Source: Enhydrobacter aerosaccus (GTDB lineage Bacteria > Pseudomonadota > Alphaproteobacteria > Reyranellales > Reyranellaceae). Taken from it: a DNA stretch of 64,000 bases. The position numbers were made by a program, and so were the translations under genes. Location of the stretch: assembly GCF_900167455.1 (NCBI RefSeq), contig NZ_FUWJ01000014.1:1-64000 (forward strand), in the 5' to 3' direction. Numbering within the stretch: the first letter of the stretch is position 1; each line of letters starts with the position of its first letter. Of the stretch, positions 57,528-64,000 are shown one piece after another. Below the pieces are notes generated by a model. It was not told where the DNA came from and searched no databases. It was given only the letters and a program-made list of their open reading frames with translations.

Positions 57528-58531
57528 TGGGCTCCGTCGGTCACAGCCTGAGCCTCGATACGCTGGCAGTCTATATCGCCACCGGCGTCGGCATGACTCT
57601 CGTGGCCCTCGGCGTGGTGTTCGGCGGCTTCTTCGCCGAGCGGCGCCTGCGTGACCGGCTCGAGGATCTCGATGGGCGCAGCCGCTCCGGCTCACGCACC
57701 ATCGAACTGGCGACGCTGCGGCGGGCCGAACGGGCAGGGCGCCTGGCCAGCTTCGACAAGCTGCTGTGGCGGCTATTCCCAAATGCCAGCAGCATCCGGC
57801 GCAAGCTGCTGGCGGCGGGCGTCAAATTCTCCTTGGGCGAATTCGCATTCGGGTGTCTGGCGATCGCCGTTGCCGCCTGGTTTCTGTTCTCCGTCGTCCT
57901 TGCCATGCCGCCTCTCGTGGCCCTTGCTGCGGCCTTGGCGTTGGGCCTGGGTGTCCCCAATGTCATCCTCGGGCGGCGGGTACGGCGCCGGGCACAGAAG
58001 TTCAACCTGCTCTTTCCCGAGGCCGTGGACCTGATCGTCCGGGCTCTGCGCGCTGGCCTGCCGGTGCAGGAGGCGATCGGCAACGTCGCCCGGGACATCA
58101 AGGATCCGGTCGGCTCGACCTTCCGGCAGGCGCAGCAGGAAATGCAGCTCGGCGTGCCGATCGAGACGGCGTTGTGGCGCGCGGCCCAGGCGATTCAGAC
58201 GGACGAATTCAACTTCCTGATCGTCGCCATGTCGATCCAGCGCGACACCGGCGGCAACCTGGCCGAAACCCTGGCCAATCTGAGCGCGTTGCTGCGCGCC
58301 CGCCAGCAGCTCCGCCTCAAGATCCGTGCCTTCACCTCGGAAGCGCGGGCGACGATGCTGATCATGGCCGGCCTGCCCTTCCTGGTGGGCGGCGGCCTGT
58401 TCCTGATAACGCCGGGCTATATCAGCCCGCTGGTCAATACCTCGACCGGCCTCATGGTCACCGCCGGCGCCGGCTGCAGCATGGCGCTCGGCATCTTCAT
58501 CATGAACAAGATCGCGACCATCAAGGTGTGA
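57527..58531 (+). CDS. tadB: Pilus assembly protein TadB (GspF family)
   Basis: This is a 334-residue inner-membrane protein of the GspF/TadB family. N-terminal helix (about 12-35), then a charged linker (RLRDRLEDLDGRSR), two helices near 95-145, the cytoplasmic domain with LFPEAVDLIVRALRAGLPVQEAIG and VAMSIQRDTGGNLAETLANLS, and two C-terminal helices. The cytoplasmic domain meets CpaF and TadC. It starts at the base shared with the cpaF stop, which couples the ATPase and platform. Confidence 0.93.
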   Translation: MGSVGHSLSLDTLAVYIATGVGMTLVALGVVFGGFFAERRLRDRLEDLDGRSRSGSRTIELATLRRAERAGRLASFDKLLWRLFPNASSIRRKLLAAGVKFSLGEFAFGCLAIAVAAWFLFSVVLAMPPLVALAAALALGLGVPNVILGRRVRRRAQKFNLLFPEAVDLIVRALRAGLPVQEAIGNVARDIKDPVGSTFRQAQQEMQLGVPIETALWRAAQAIQTDEFNFLIVAMSIQRDTGGNLAETLANLSALLRARQQLRLKIRAFTSEARATMLIMAGLPFLVGGGLFLITPGYISPLVNTSTGLMVTAGAGCSMALGIFIMNKIATIKV

Positions 58532-58538
58532 GGCGACG

Positions 58539-59483
58539 ATGGACCCGAGCGCGTTCGAGAAGAGTTTCATGATCATCGCGGCGGTGGCCGGAGTGACGAG
58601 CTTCTGGGCTGTCTGGTTCGCGATCACCTGGCAGCCGCCGATCGAGGCGCGGCTGAAGGCGCTGGGTACGCGGCGCATGAAGACGCGCAACGAGCAGCCC
58701 ACAAGCAACCGTCCATCGCCCAAGGCCACCTCGCTCAGCTTCATGCGTACGATCGCGGACAGGCTCAATCTGCTGCGCGGTGCCGCCGCCGACCAGACCA
58801 CGCGCAAGCTGCGACTGGCCGGCTACATGTCGCGGGATGCGGCCGTGGTCTATGTTTTCGTCAAGCTGGCGCTGCCGCTGACGCTCGGCTTCGTGATGAT
58901 CTTCCTGACATCGGTGACCGACCTTCTGGACATTCCTGACAACATGGTCCTGCCGGCGAGCGTCGGGGCCGTTCTGGCCGGGTTCCTCCTGCCCGAGATG
59001 TACATCAAGAACGTCACCACGAAGCGGCGCGAGATCCTGAACTACCTGCTGCCGGAGGGGCTCGACCTGCTGACCATCTGCGTCGAGGCAGGGCTCAGCA
59101 TCGACGCCGCCTTCCGCCGGGTGGCGAAGGAGATGGCCGGCTCGATGCCCGAGTTGGCGAGCGAATTCGAGATGACCGCCATCGAGCTCACCTATTTGCC
59201 GGATCGTCAGCAGGCGCTGGAAAACCTGGCCGCGCGCTCCGATTCGGCCGCTGTCGCGGCGCTGGTCAATGCGCTGCGCCAGACCGAGAAATACGGAACG
59301 CCCCTGGCCGGTTCGTTGAAGATCCTGAGTACGGAATTCCGTCAGACCCGGGTGGCGAAGGCCGAGGAGAAGGGGGCCCGCATGCCTGCCCTCATGACCG
59401 TGCCGTTGATGGTCTTCATCCTGCCCACGCTCATCACCGTCCTTCTCGCCCCAGCCATCATGTCGGCTCTGAACTTGACATAA
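58539..59483 (+). CDS. tadC: Pilus assembly protein TadC (GspF family)
   Basis: This is a 314-residue protein, the second GspF-like platform subunit. Helices near 10-28, 95-120 and 128-150, then the conserved domain with EILNYLLPEGLDLLTICVEAG, AFRRVAKEMAG and ALVNALRQTEKYGTPLAGSL, and a C-terminal helix pair (VPLMVFILPTLITVLLAPAI). TadB and TadC together hold the motor. Behind it is a 98-base AT-rich gap that ends the block of closely spaced genes before the pseudopilin group. Confidence 0.93.
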   Translation: MDPSAFEKSFMIIAAVAGVTSFWAVWFAITWQPPIEARLKALGTRRMKTRNEQPTSNRPSPKATSLSFMRTIADRLNLLRGAAADQTTRKLRLAGYMSRDAAVVYVFVKLALPLTLGFVMIFLTSVTDLLDIPDNMVLPASVGAVLAGFLLPEMYIKNVTTKRREILNYLLPEGLDLLTICVEAGLSIDAAFRRVAKEMAGSMPELASEFEMTAIELTYLPDRQQALENLAARSDSAAVAALVNALRQTEKYGTPLAGSLKILSTEFRQTRVAKAEEKGARMPALMTVPLMVFILPTLITVLLAPAIMSALNLT

Positions 59484-59581
59484 TTGACATTAATTTCTTA
59501 GAGTTAGCTCATATTTCTAATTGTTTAGTCGAAAATTCATTTTGTGCCTGCCAAAGGCACGCAACAATTTAGGGGACAGAC
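59484..59581. promoter_or_regulatory. AT-rich gap between tadC and the TadG-like gene
   Basis: Two TTGACA hexamers (59475-59480, at the end of tadC, and 59484-59489) start this AT-rich gap, but no good -10 box sits at 16-18 bases from either. A small hairpin GTGCC/GGCAC lies near 59542-59559. The gap may carry a promoter for the pseudopilin genes. Confidence 0.3.
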
Positions 59582-61039
59582 ATGTGGCGAGCGTTTTCGC
59601 GCACGTTTGGTGTTTTGCGTGCAAGCACCCGCAGATTGGTCCGGGACGAGGCCGGTTCGATCGGCCTCCTGGTGGCGGCCATTCCGGTCGTGGCCGGTGT
59701 CGTTGCGGTCGGCGCCGAAACCGGCAGTTTCTATCGCCTCAAACGGCAGATGCAGAACGCGGCCGACGATGCCGCGCTGTCGGGCTCCATCGACAGGATC
59801 AACGGCCTCTCGACCTCGACCATCGCCAACGACGCCTTGTACGAGGCGCGCCGTAACGGCTTCGCCAACGGCGCCAGCAACGTCACCGTCACCGTCAATT
59901 CGCCGCCGACCTCCGGCAACTTCATCAATGCCAACGGAGCGGTCGAAGTCATCATCCAGAAGTCGTCGCAGAGTTTCGTTTTCGGGACGGTGCTGAACGC
60001 CTTCCTCGGCAAGGCCAGCAGCACCTTCACGGTGACCGCCCGCTCCGTCGCGGCGCAGGCGGCGAGTACGAGCAGCACCCAGACCGCGACATCGACGAAC
60101 AAGGGCTGTCTGGTGGCGTTGACGCCGCTGGCCGAGCAGGGCGTCTATTTCAGCTCGTTCAACAACTTCACCTCGGATTGCGCGCTCGTCTCGAACGGTG
60201 TCGCGACCGGCCGCGAGTCGAACGCCTCCATCTACATGACCTCGTTCAACAGTGGCAGTTTCCAGCAGATCTGGACGCGCGGATCCTTCACGGCGGAAAG
60301 CTATGGCAGTCTGACGCCGCTGCCCAGCAACGCGCAGACCATGCAGACGGGAACGGTGGTCGATCCCTATGCTTCCCTGGCGACTCCGTCGCCGGGCACC
60401 TGCACCTACACCAACTTCAGCTATCCCAGCGGTACGTCCGTGACCCTGACTCCCGGCACCTATTGCGGCGGGCTAAGCATCCGGGGCGGCGTCAACAACG
60501 TCTACTTCAGCCCGGGCACCTACTATGTCGCCAACGGCGATCTCTACATCACGAGCGTGAACAATGTTTCGTGCCCGACCTGTGTCGACGGCCAGACCGG
60601 CGTCACGTTCGTGCTGACCCAGACCACGGGCAACTACTCCAATATCGGCGGCGTCTACATCTCGTCCGAGAACAACGTCACGCTCAGCGCGCCTCCCCAG
60701 AGCAGCGGTCAGCCGTTCCCCGGCGTGCTCTTCTACCAGGATCGCAACGCTCCGATCGGCACGATGACGTCGACCTCGAAGATCTTCACGGTGACCTCGC
60801 TCAACAATGCGAAGCTCTCCGGCGCGGTCTACTTCCCCAACAACCGGATCGACATCTCTAGTCTCAACAACGCCGGCAACAGCACCAACGGCTGCACGGT
60901 GTGGGTCGGCCGCTACCTCAAGTTCACGTCGTACAACAACAACTACGTCGCCGGCTGCGGCACCTTCAGCACCAAGTGGGCGACGATGCAGACGACGGCG
61001 ACGACCACGATCGCCGGCAAGGCCAAGATCTGCGAGTGA
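59582..61039 (+). CDS. TadG-like pilus assembly protein with repeat-rich beta-helix C-terminal region
   Basis: This is a 485-residue protein with a pseudopilin-like start (residues 1 to about 60: RDEAGSIGLLVAAIPVVAGVV, one membrane helix) then the Tad-G-associated region (FYRLKRQMQNAADDAALSGS). From about residue 185 to the end it is low in charge and rich in Ser, Thr, Asn and Gly, with a recurring rung-like motif of the form aromatic/Ile-x-S/T-S-x-N-N (about 193, 222, 325, 362, 407, 428, 450). PGTYCGGLSIRGG and PGTYYV are typical of this TadG-like group. Three internal cysteine pairs could form disulfides. It should be secreted through the Tad machine or stay in the envelope. Confidence 0.85.
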   Translation: MWRAFSRTFGVLRASTRRLVRDEAGSIGLLVAAIPVVAGVVAVGAETGSFYRLKRQMQNAADDAALSGSIDRINGLSTSTIANDALYEARRNGFANGASNVTVTVNSPPTSGNFINANGAVEVIIQKSSQSFVFGTVLNAFLGKASSTFTVTARSVAAQAASTSSTQTATSTNKGCLVALTPLAEQGVYFSSFNNFTSDCALVSNGVATGRESNASIYMTSFNSGSFQQIWTRGSFTAESYGSLTPLPSNAQTMQTGTVVDPYASLATPSPGTCTYTNFSYPSGTSVTLTPGTYCGGLSIRGGVNNVYFSPGTYYVANGDLYITSVNNVSCPTCVDGQTGVTFVLTQTTGNYSNIGGVYISSENNVTLSAPPQSSGQPFPGVLFYQDRNAPIGTMTSTSKIFTVTSLNNAKLSGAVYFPNNRIDISSLNNAGNSTNGCTVWVGRYLKFTSYNNNYVAGCGTFSTKWATMQTTATTTIAGKAKICE

Positions 61040-61536
61040 TGACCATGGGATTTCTCCGCAGCCTCCGGTCGCGAATCAGCCGACGGGAGGAGGGCAATAT
61101 CCTGATCGAGTTCGCCCTGGCGCTGCCGGTCCTGCTCCTGCTGCTGGGCGGCATGTTGGACCTCGGCCGCTATGCATTGCAGAAGTCTGCCATTCTCGAG
61201 GGCGCTCGCCAGGGCGCGCAGTATGGGGTGCTGGTCTATTCAGGTGCCTCCACCGCCAGTTCCACCGACTCGGCCAACGTCAACGCCACGGCGCAGAACG
61301 CCTCCGCGCTGAGCGGCGTGACGGCGACCAACTCGCTTTTCTGCGAGTGCGTTGCGGGCACGGCGGTGGCCTGCACGACGACCTGCAGCTCGGGCACTCT
61401 CAAGCGCTATGTGACGGTCAACACCAGCAAGGCGTTCTCGTCGGTCGTGACAAGCTCGACCTTGAGCTTTGGCGCCTTCGGAAGCTGGACGCCGCCCACT
61501 TCCATGTCGGCCTCCATTACCATGATCGTTCCCTAG
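61039..61536 (+). CDS. tadE: TadE-like pseudopilin
   Basis: This is a 165-residue protein of the TadE/TadF family. After a basic leader comes RREEGNILIEFALALPVLLLLLGGMLDLGR, with glycine at the cleavage point and glutamate five residues on, followed by a hydrophobic stem as in pilins. The C-terminal domain has a cysteine-rich loop (LFCECVAGTAVACTTTC). CpaA should process it like Flp. It starts at the base shared with the stop of the TadG-like gene. TadE and TadF pseudopilins are needed to begin pilus assembly. Confidence 0.9.
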   Translation: MTMGFLRSLRSRISRREEGNILIEFALALPVLLLLLGGMLDLGRYALQKSAILEGARQGAQYGVLVYSGASTASSTDSANVNATAQNASALSGVTATNSLFCECVAGTAVACTTTCSSGTLKRYVTVNTSKAFSSVVTSSTLSFGAFGSWTPPTSMSASITMIVP

Positions 61537-61547
61537 GAGGTCGTGAG

Positions 61548-61976
61548 GTGAGGGGACGGGTCTTCCGCCGTTTGCTCGGCGCCGACAACGGGGTGGCGGC
61601 GATCGAATTCGCGATCGTCCTGCCGGTCCTGCTGACGATGCTGCTGGGGGCGCTGGAGTTCGGCCGCATGTTCTACCTGCGGCAGGGGCTCGAATATGCC
61701 ACCGAGTCGGCGGCGCGCTACTACAGCATGAACCCCACGGCCTCGACCTCGACGGTCACGTCCTATCTGCAGGGAAAGATGATCGGCGGGGCCGGGAGCA
61801 ATATCTCGGTTGCCTATGCCAGCACGGCGAACTGCAATGCTAACAGCACGGTGACCTGTACGATGATCACCGCGACGTACACGTTTTCATTCGCCGAGAA
61901 TTACCTGGGCTTCGGCTCCAAGATCCTCACCGCAACTTCACAAGCTGTGCTGTATGGCTCCGGTTCGGGGTCCTAA
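61548..61976 (+). CDS. Second TadE/TadF-like pseudopilin
   Basis: This is a 142-residue pseudopilin with leader RGRVFRRLLGADNG, then VAAIEFAIVLPVLLTMLLGALEFGRM, again glycine followed by glutamate at the fifth place and a long hydrophobic stem. The rest is a small Ser/Thr-rich domain with one cysteine pair (ANCNANSTVTCT). It begins with GTG at 61548, seven bases after AGGAGG. It lies 11 bases after the previous gene. Together the two are likely the TadE/TadF pair. Confidence 0.88.
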   Translation: MRGRVFRRLLGADNGVAAIEFAIVLPVLLTMLLGALEFGRMFYLRQGLEYATESAARYYSMNPTASTSTVTSYLQGKMIGGAGSNISVAYASTANCNANSTVTCTMITATYTFSFAENYLGFGSKILTATSQAVLYGSGSGS

Positions 61977-62057
61977 TTCTTCAAGATGTTGCAGCATTTG
62001 TTGCAGCTGACACCAAGATTTTGATACCTTGATACAGGTCGGCGAAGCGGAGCGAAT

Positions 62058-62927
62058 TTGTCTGGATGCAGAAAGCTGGTACCCATCCTTGGTATCGGGA
62101 TGGCGCTCGCCTTGACGAGCTGTGCAGCGATCGGGGCGGTTGGAGCAAATTCGAGTGCGAATGCTGTAGCTCAGGGCGACAGTTATACGTCGTCGGTCCA
62201 AGAAGCCGATGCAGCCCGAAAAGCCGGAAATCTTGACGTTGCATTGGCTCTCTACAGCCGCGCCCTGAGCGCAAATCCTCAAGGCATCGAGGCCAAGATC
62301 GGACTGGGCCAGTGTTATCTCTCGCTGGGAGCGGGCGACGAGGCAGCGGCGCAGTTTCGCGACGTCCTGCTGCGCCGCGAGTCGGACGTGGAGGCGCGGC
62401 GCGGGCTTGCGGCGGCCTTGATCGCGGAGGGACAGCCGGCGCTGGCCGAGAAGCAGGCGGAAGTGGCCTTGCAGACGGACAGCCGGGACTTCCGGGCCAT
62501 GAATGTCATGGGGATCGCCCTCGACATGCAGGGCCGACACGCCGAAGCCCAGGCGCAATATCTCGCCGGATTGCAGGTCGTGCCCAACGACGTCGCGCTG
62601 CGCAGCAACATGGGCCTGTCTCTCGCGATATCCGGCCAGGCCCAGGAAGCGATCGCTCAGCTTCTCCCGGTTGCCGGCGGACCAGGTTCCGACGCCCGCG
62701 TCCGCCAGAATCTGGCCCTCGCCTATGCCATGGCTGGAGATTTCGAGGGCGCCCTGCAGATCAGCCGCCACGACCTCGATGAAGCCCGCGCGCAGCAGCA
62801 GCTGTCCTACTTCATGAGGCTCAGAAGCCTGCCACCGGCGGAGCGCAGCATCGAACTCCGCCGCAATCCCAACTTCTTCCCGCAATCGACGCTCAGATTG
62901 CCACAACCGTCGGGCAAGACGAACTGA
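62058..62927 (+). CDS. tadD: TadD-type tetratricopeptide-repeat lipoprotein
   Basis: This is a 289-residue lipoprotein (lipobox LTSC, Cys22) with TPR units from about residue 46 to 225: AARKAGNLDVALALYSRAL, GIEAKIGLGQCYLSLGAGDEAAAQFRDVL, VEARRGLAAALIAEGQPALAEKQAEVAL and FRAMNVMGIALDMQGRHAEAQAQYLAGL, then SNMGLSLAISGQAQEAIAQLL. TadD in other tad loci is the outer-membrane lipoprotein that helps place the secretin. It starts with TTG. It is the last gene of the tad locus, converging on an SDR gene. Confidence 0.88.
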   Translation: MSGCRKLVPILGIGMALALTSCAAIGAVGANSSANAVAQGDSYTSSVQEADAARKAGNLDVALALYSRALSANPQGIEAKIGLGQCYLSLGAGDEAAAQFRDVLLRRESDVEARRGLAAALIAEGQPALAEKQAEVALQTDSRDFRAMNVMGIALDMQGRHAEAQAQYLAGLQVVPNDVALRSNMGLSLAISGQAQEAIAQLLPVAGGPGSDARVRQNLALAYAMAGDFEGALQISRHDLDEARAQQQLSYFMRLRSLPPAERSIELRRNPNFFPQSTLRLPQPSGKTN

Positions 62928-62936
62928 CAGGCAGGC

Positions 62937-63701
62937 TCAACCCTGCACCGAATATCCGCCATCGACGGTAATGGCGGCGCCTGTGATGAAGTCCGACGCC
63001 GAGGCAGCCAGGAACACGGCGATGCCGGCAAAGTCGTCGGGAACGCCCCAGCGTCCAGCCGGTGTGCGTTTCAGCACCGACTCGTGCAGATGGGCGACCT
63101 GCTCGCGGGCACGCCGGGTGAGCGCCGTGTCGATCCAGCCGGGCAAGATGGCGTTGACCTGGATATTGTCCTTGGCCCAGGCCGTCGCGATGGCCTTGGT
63201 CATTTGGACCATGCCGCCCTTGCTGGCGGCGTAGGCGGTGGCGAAGGGAGCGCCGAAGATCGACATCATCGAGCCGATATTGATGATTTTTCCGCCGCCG
63301 CCCTTCTTCATCGCCGGATAGACGGCGTGGCAGCAGAGGAAGGCGCTGGTGAGATTGCTGTCCAGCACCGTGTGCCACTCCGCCAGCGTGTAGTCCTCTG
63401 GCTGTTTGCGAATGCTCATGCCGGCATTGTTCACCAGGATGTCGATCCGGCCATGAGCCTCCAATGCCTTGGCAATAAGGGCGCGGCAGGAGTCCTCTTT
63501 GAGAACGTCGACCGAGATTGCCGTGGCCTTGGCGCCCAGCGCCTTCAATTCCTCGACGGAGGCCGCGTTCTTCGCGGAGTCGCGGCCCGCAACAACGATG
63601 GTCGCGCCGGCTCTGGCCATCCCCTTGGCCATGCCGAGTCCAATGCCACCATTTCCGCCCGTCACGATCGCAACCCGTCCCGAGAGATCGAACAGCTCCA
63701 T
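62937..63701 (-). CDS. SDR family NAD(P)-dependent oxidoreductase
   Basis: This is a 254-residue classical short-chain dehydrogenase. Motifs: VAIVTGGNGGIGLGMAKGM (TGxxxGxG), DILVNNAGMS (NNAG), INIGSMMSIFG with the catalytic serine, and TAYAASKGGMVQMTKAIA carrying the catalytic YxxxK. The end ITGAAITVDGGYSV is typical of the FabG-like group. It could reduce a 3-oxoacyl, sugar or alcohol substrate. The ATG at 63699-63701 has GGAGG upstream, and a longer frame extends 17 codons further without support. It converges with tadD. Confidence 0.9.
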   Translation of the reverse strand: MELFDLSGRVAIVTGGNGGIGLGMAKGMARAGATIVVAGRDSAKNAASVEELKALGAKATAISVDVLKEDSCRALIAKALEAHGRIDILVNNAGMSIRKQPEDYTLAEWHTVLDSNLTSAFLCCHAVYPAMKKGGGGKIINIGSMMSIFGAPFATAYAASKGGMVQMTKAIATAWAKDNIQVNAILPGWIDTALTRRAREQVAHLHESVLKRTPAGRWGVPDDFAGIAVFLAASASDFITGAAITVDGGYSVQG

Positions 63702-63914
63702 GGTCAGTCCTCCTGCTTCCCCGTGTCTAAGGGGAGGCGGGAGGAACCGCAAACGCGGCGTGGCGTTACGTCCGCAATACGCGCCTCACATGAGCGTACG
63801 GTCTGGGAGCGTTCGATCAGGACATCAGTGACATTCGCTGCCCGTCGGCCGGGCTGACCGACGTCAGTGGAATGGGGAATGGCGGCGACCGCGAGGCCGC
63901 CGCCTTTCTTCCGC

Positions 63915-64000
63915 TTACTTCTTACCAGACGGGTCGGGGCCCTTGCGCGCCGCGTCGTGCTCGATCAGCCGCAGCAGATCATCCGGAAGCGGCTCGCTCG
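63915..64000 (-). CDS. 3' end of an unidentified gene
   Basis: A reading frame entering from the right edge reads SEPLPDDLLRLIEHDAARKG and ends PDPSGKK before a TAA. This is a short, charged C-terminal tail that I do not recognise. Its ending with a clean stop 200 bases before the SDR start supports a real gene, but the length visible is only 27 codons. Confidence 0.4.
   Translation of the reverse strand, partial: SEPLPDDLLRLIEHDAARKGPDPSGKK

Noticed and set aside
63880..63912. Terminator between the last gene and the SDR gene
   Set aside because: GGCGGC/GCCGCC can pair, but there is no T-run in the direction of the minus-strand gene, and the stem is short.

Overview
The window reads as a chromosomal segment of a GC-rich, free-living, heterotrophic alphaproteobacterium. 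Supporting signs are GapR and DUF1244 side by side, a lone clpS, the one-cysteine type of ribosomal protein L36, a dimeric NADP isocitrate dehydrogenase, many Bug-type solute receptors, and a cpa/tad pilus locus of alphaproteobacterial type. The gene content resembles Reyranella-like soil or water bacteria, but that is an impression and was not tested. There are no tRNA or rRNA genes, no CRISPR array, no insertion sequence and no sign of a phage.

Region 1 (1-17.7 kb) is a catabolic and uptake region built of short, often translationally coupled units. It holds the start of a tripartite tricarboxylate transporter (tctB-tctA), a phosphotransferase-TetR pair, a C13-peptidase lipoprotein, a LivK-type receptor with RidA, a crotonase with a MetE-like protein, an acyl-CoA ligase, and a Bug receptor with hydantoinase A and B. 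A LysR regulator diverges from an NAD-dependent epimerase, and a glutathione transferase and a cytosine-deaminase-like amidohydrolase follow.

Region 2 (17.7-24 kb) holds clpS, a 670-bp intergenic stretch full of palindromic repeats, an aspartate aminotransferase, a luciferase-like oxidoreductase, a DJ-1/PfpI protein, a GlcG-like protein, DUF72, a UdgX-type uracil-DNA glycosylase, and rpmJ with its own promoter and leader hairpin.

Region 3 (24-46.2 kb) is central carbon metabolism. The glycolate oxidase genes glcD-glcE-glcF are followed by a TPR protein, an amidohydrolase, a DUF2339 membrane protein and a phenylacetate-CoA ligase. On the minus strand a seven-gene run (glycerate kinase, GFA protein, otnK, otnC, otnI, ltnD, pyk) should turn threonate/erythronate and glycerate into triose phosphates and then pyruvate. 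N-formylglutamate amidohydrolase, DUF1244, gapR, a second Bug receptor, DUF429 and icd follow.

Region 4 (46.2-63 kb) holds a LOG-family protein, a LysM protein, the phosphatidylethanolamine pair psd-pssA, and a complete Flp/Tad pilus locus: flp, cpaA, cpaB, cpaC, cpaD, cpaE, cpaF, tadB, tadC, a TadG-like protein, two TadE-like pseudopilins and tadD. The window ends with an SDR oxidoreductase and the 3' end of an unidentified gene.
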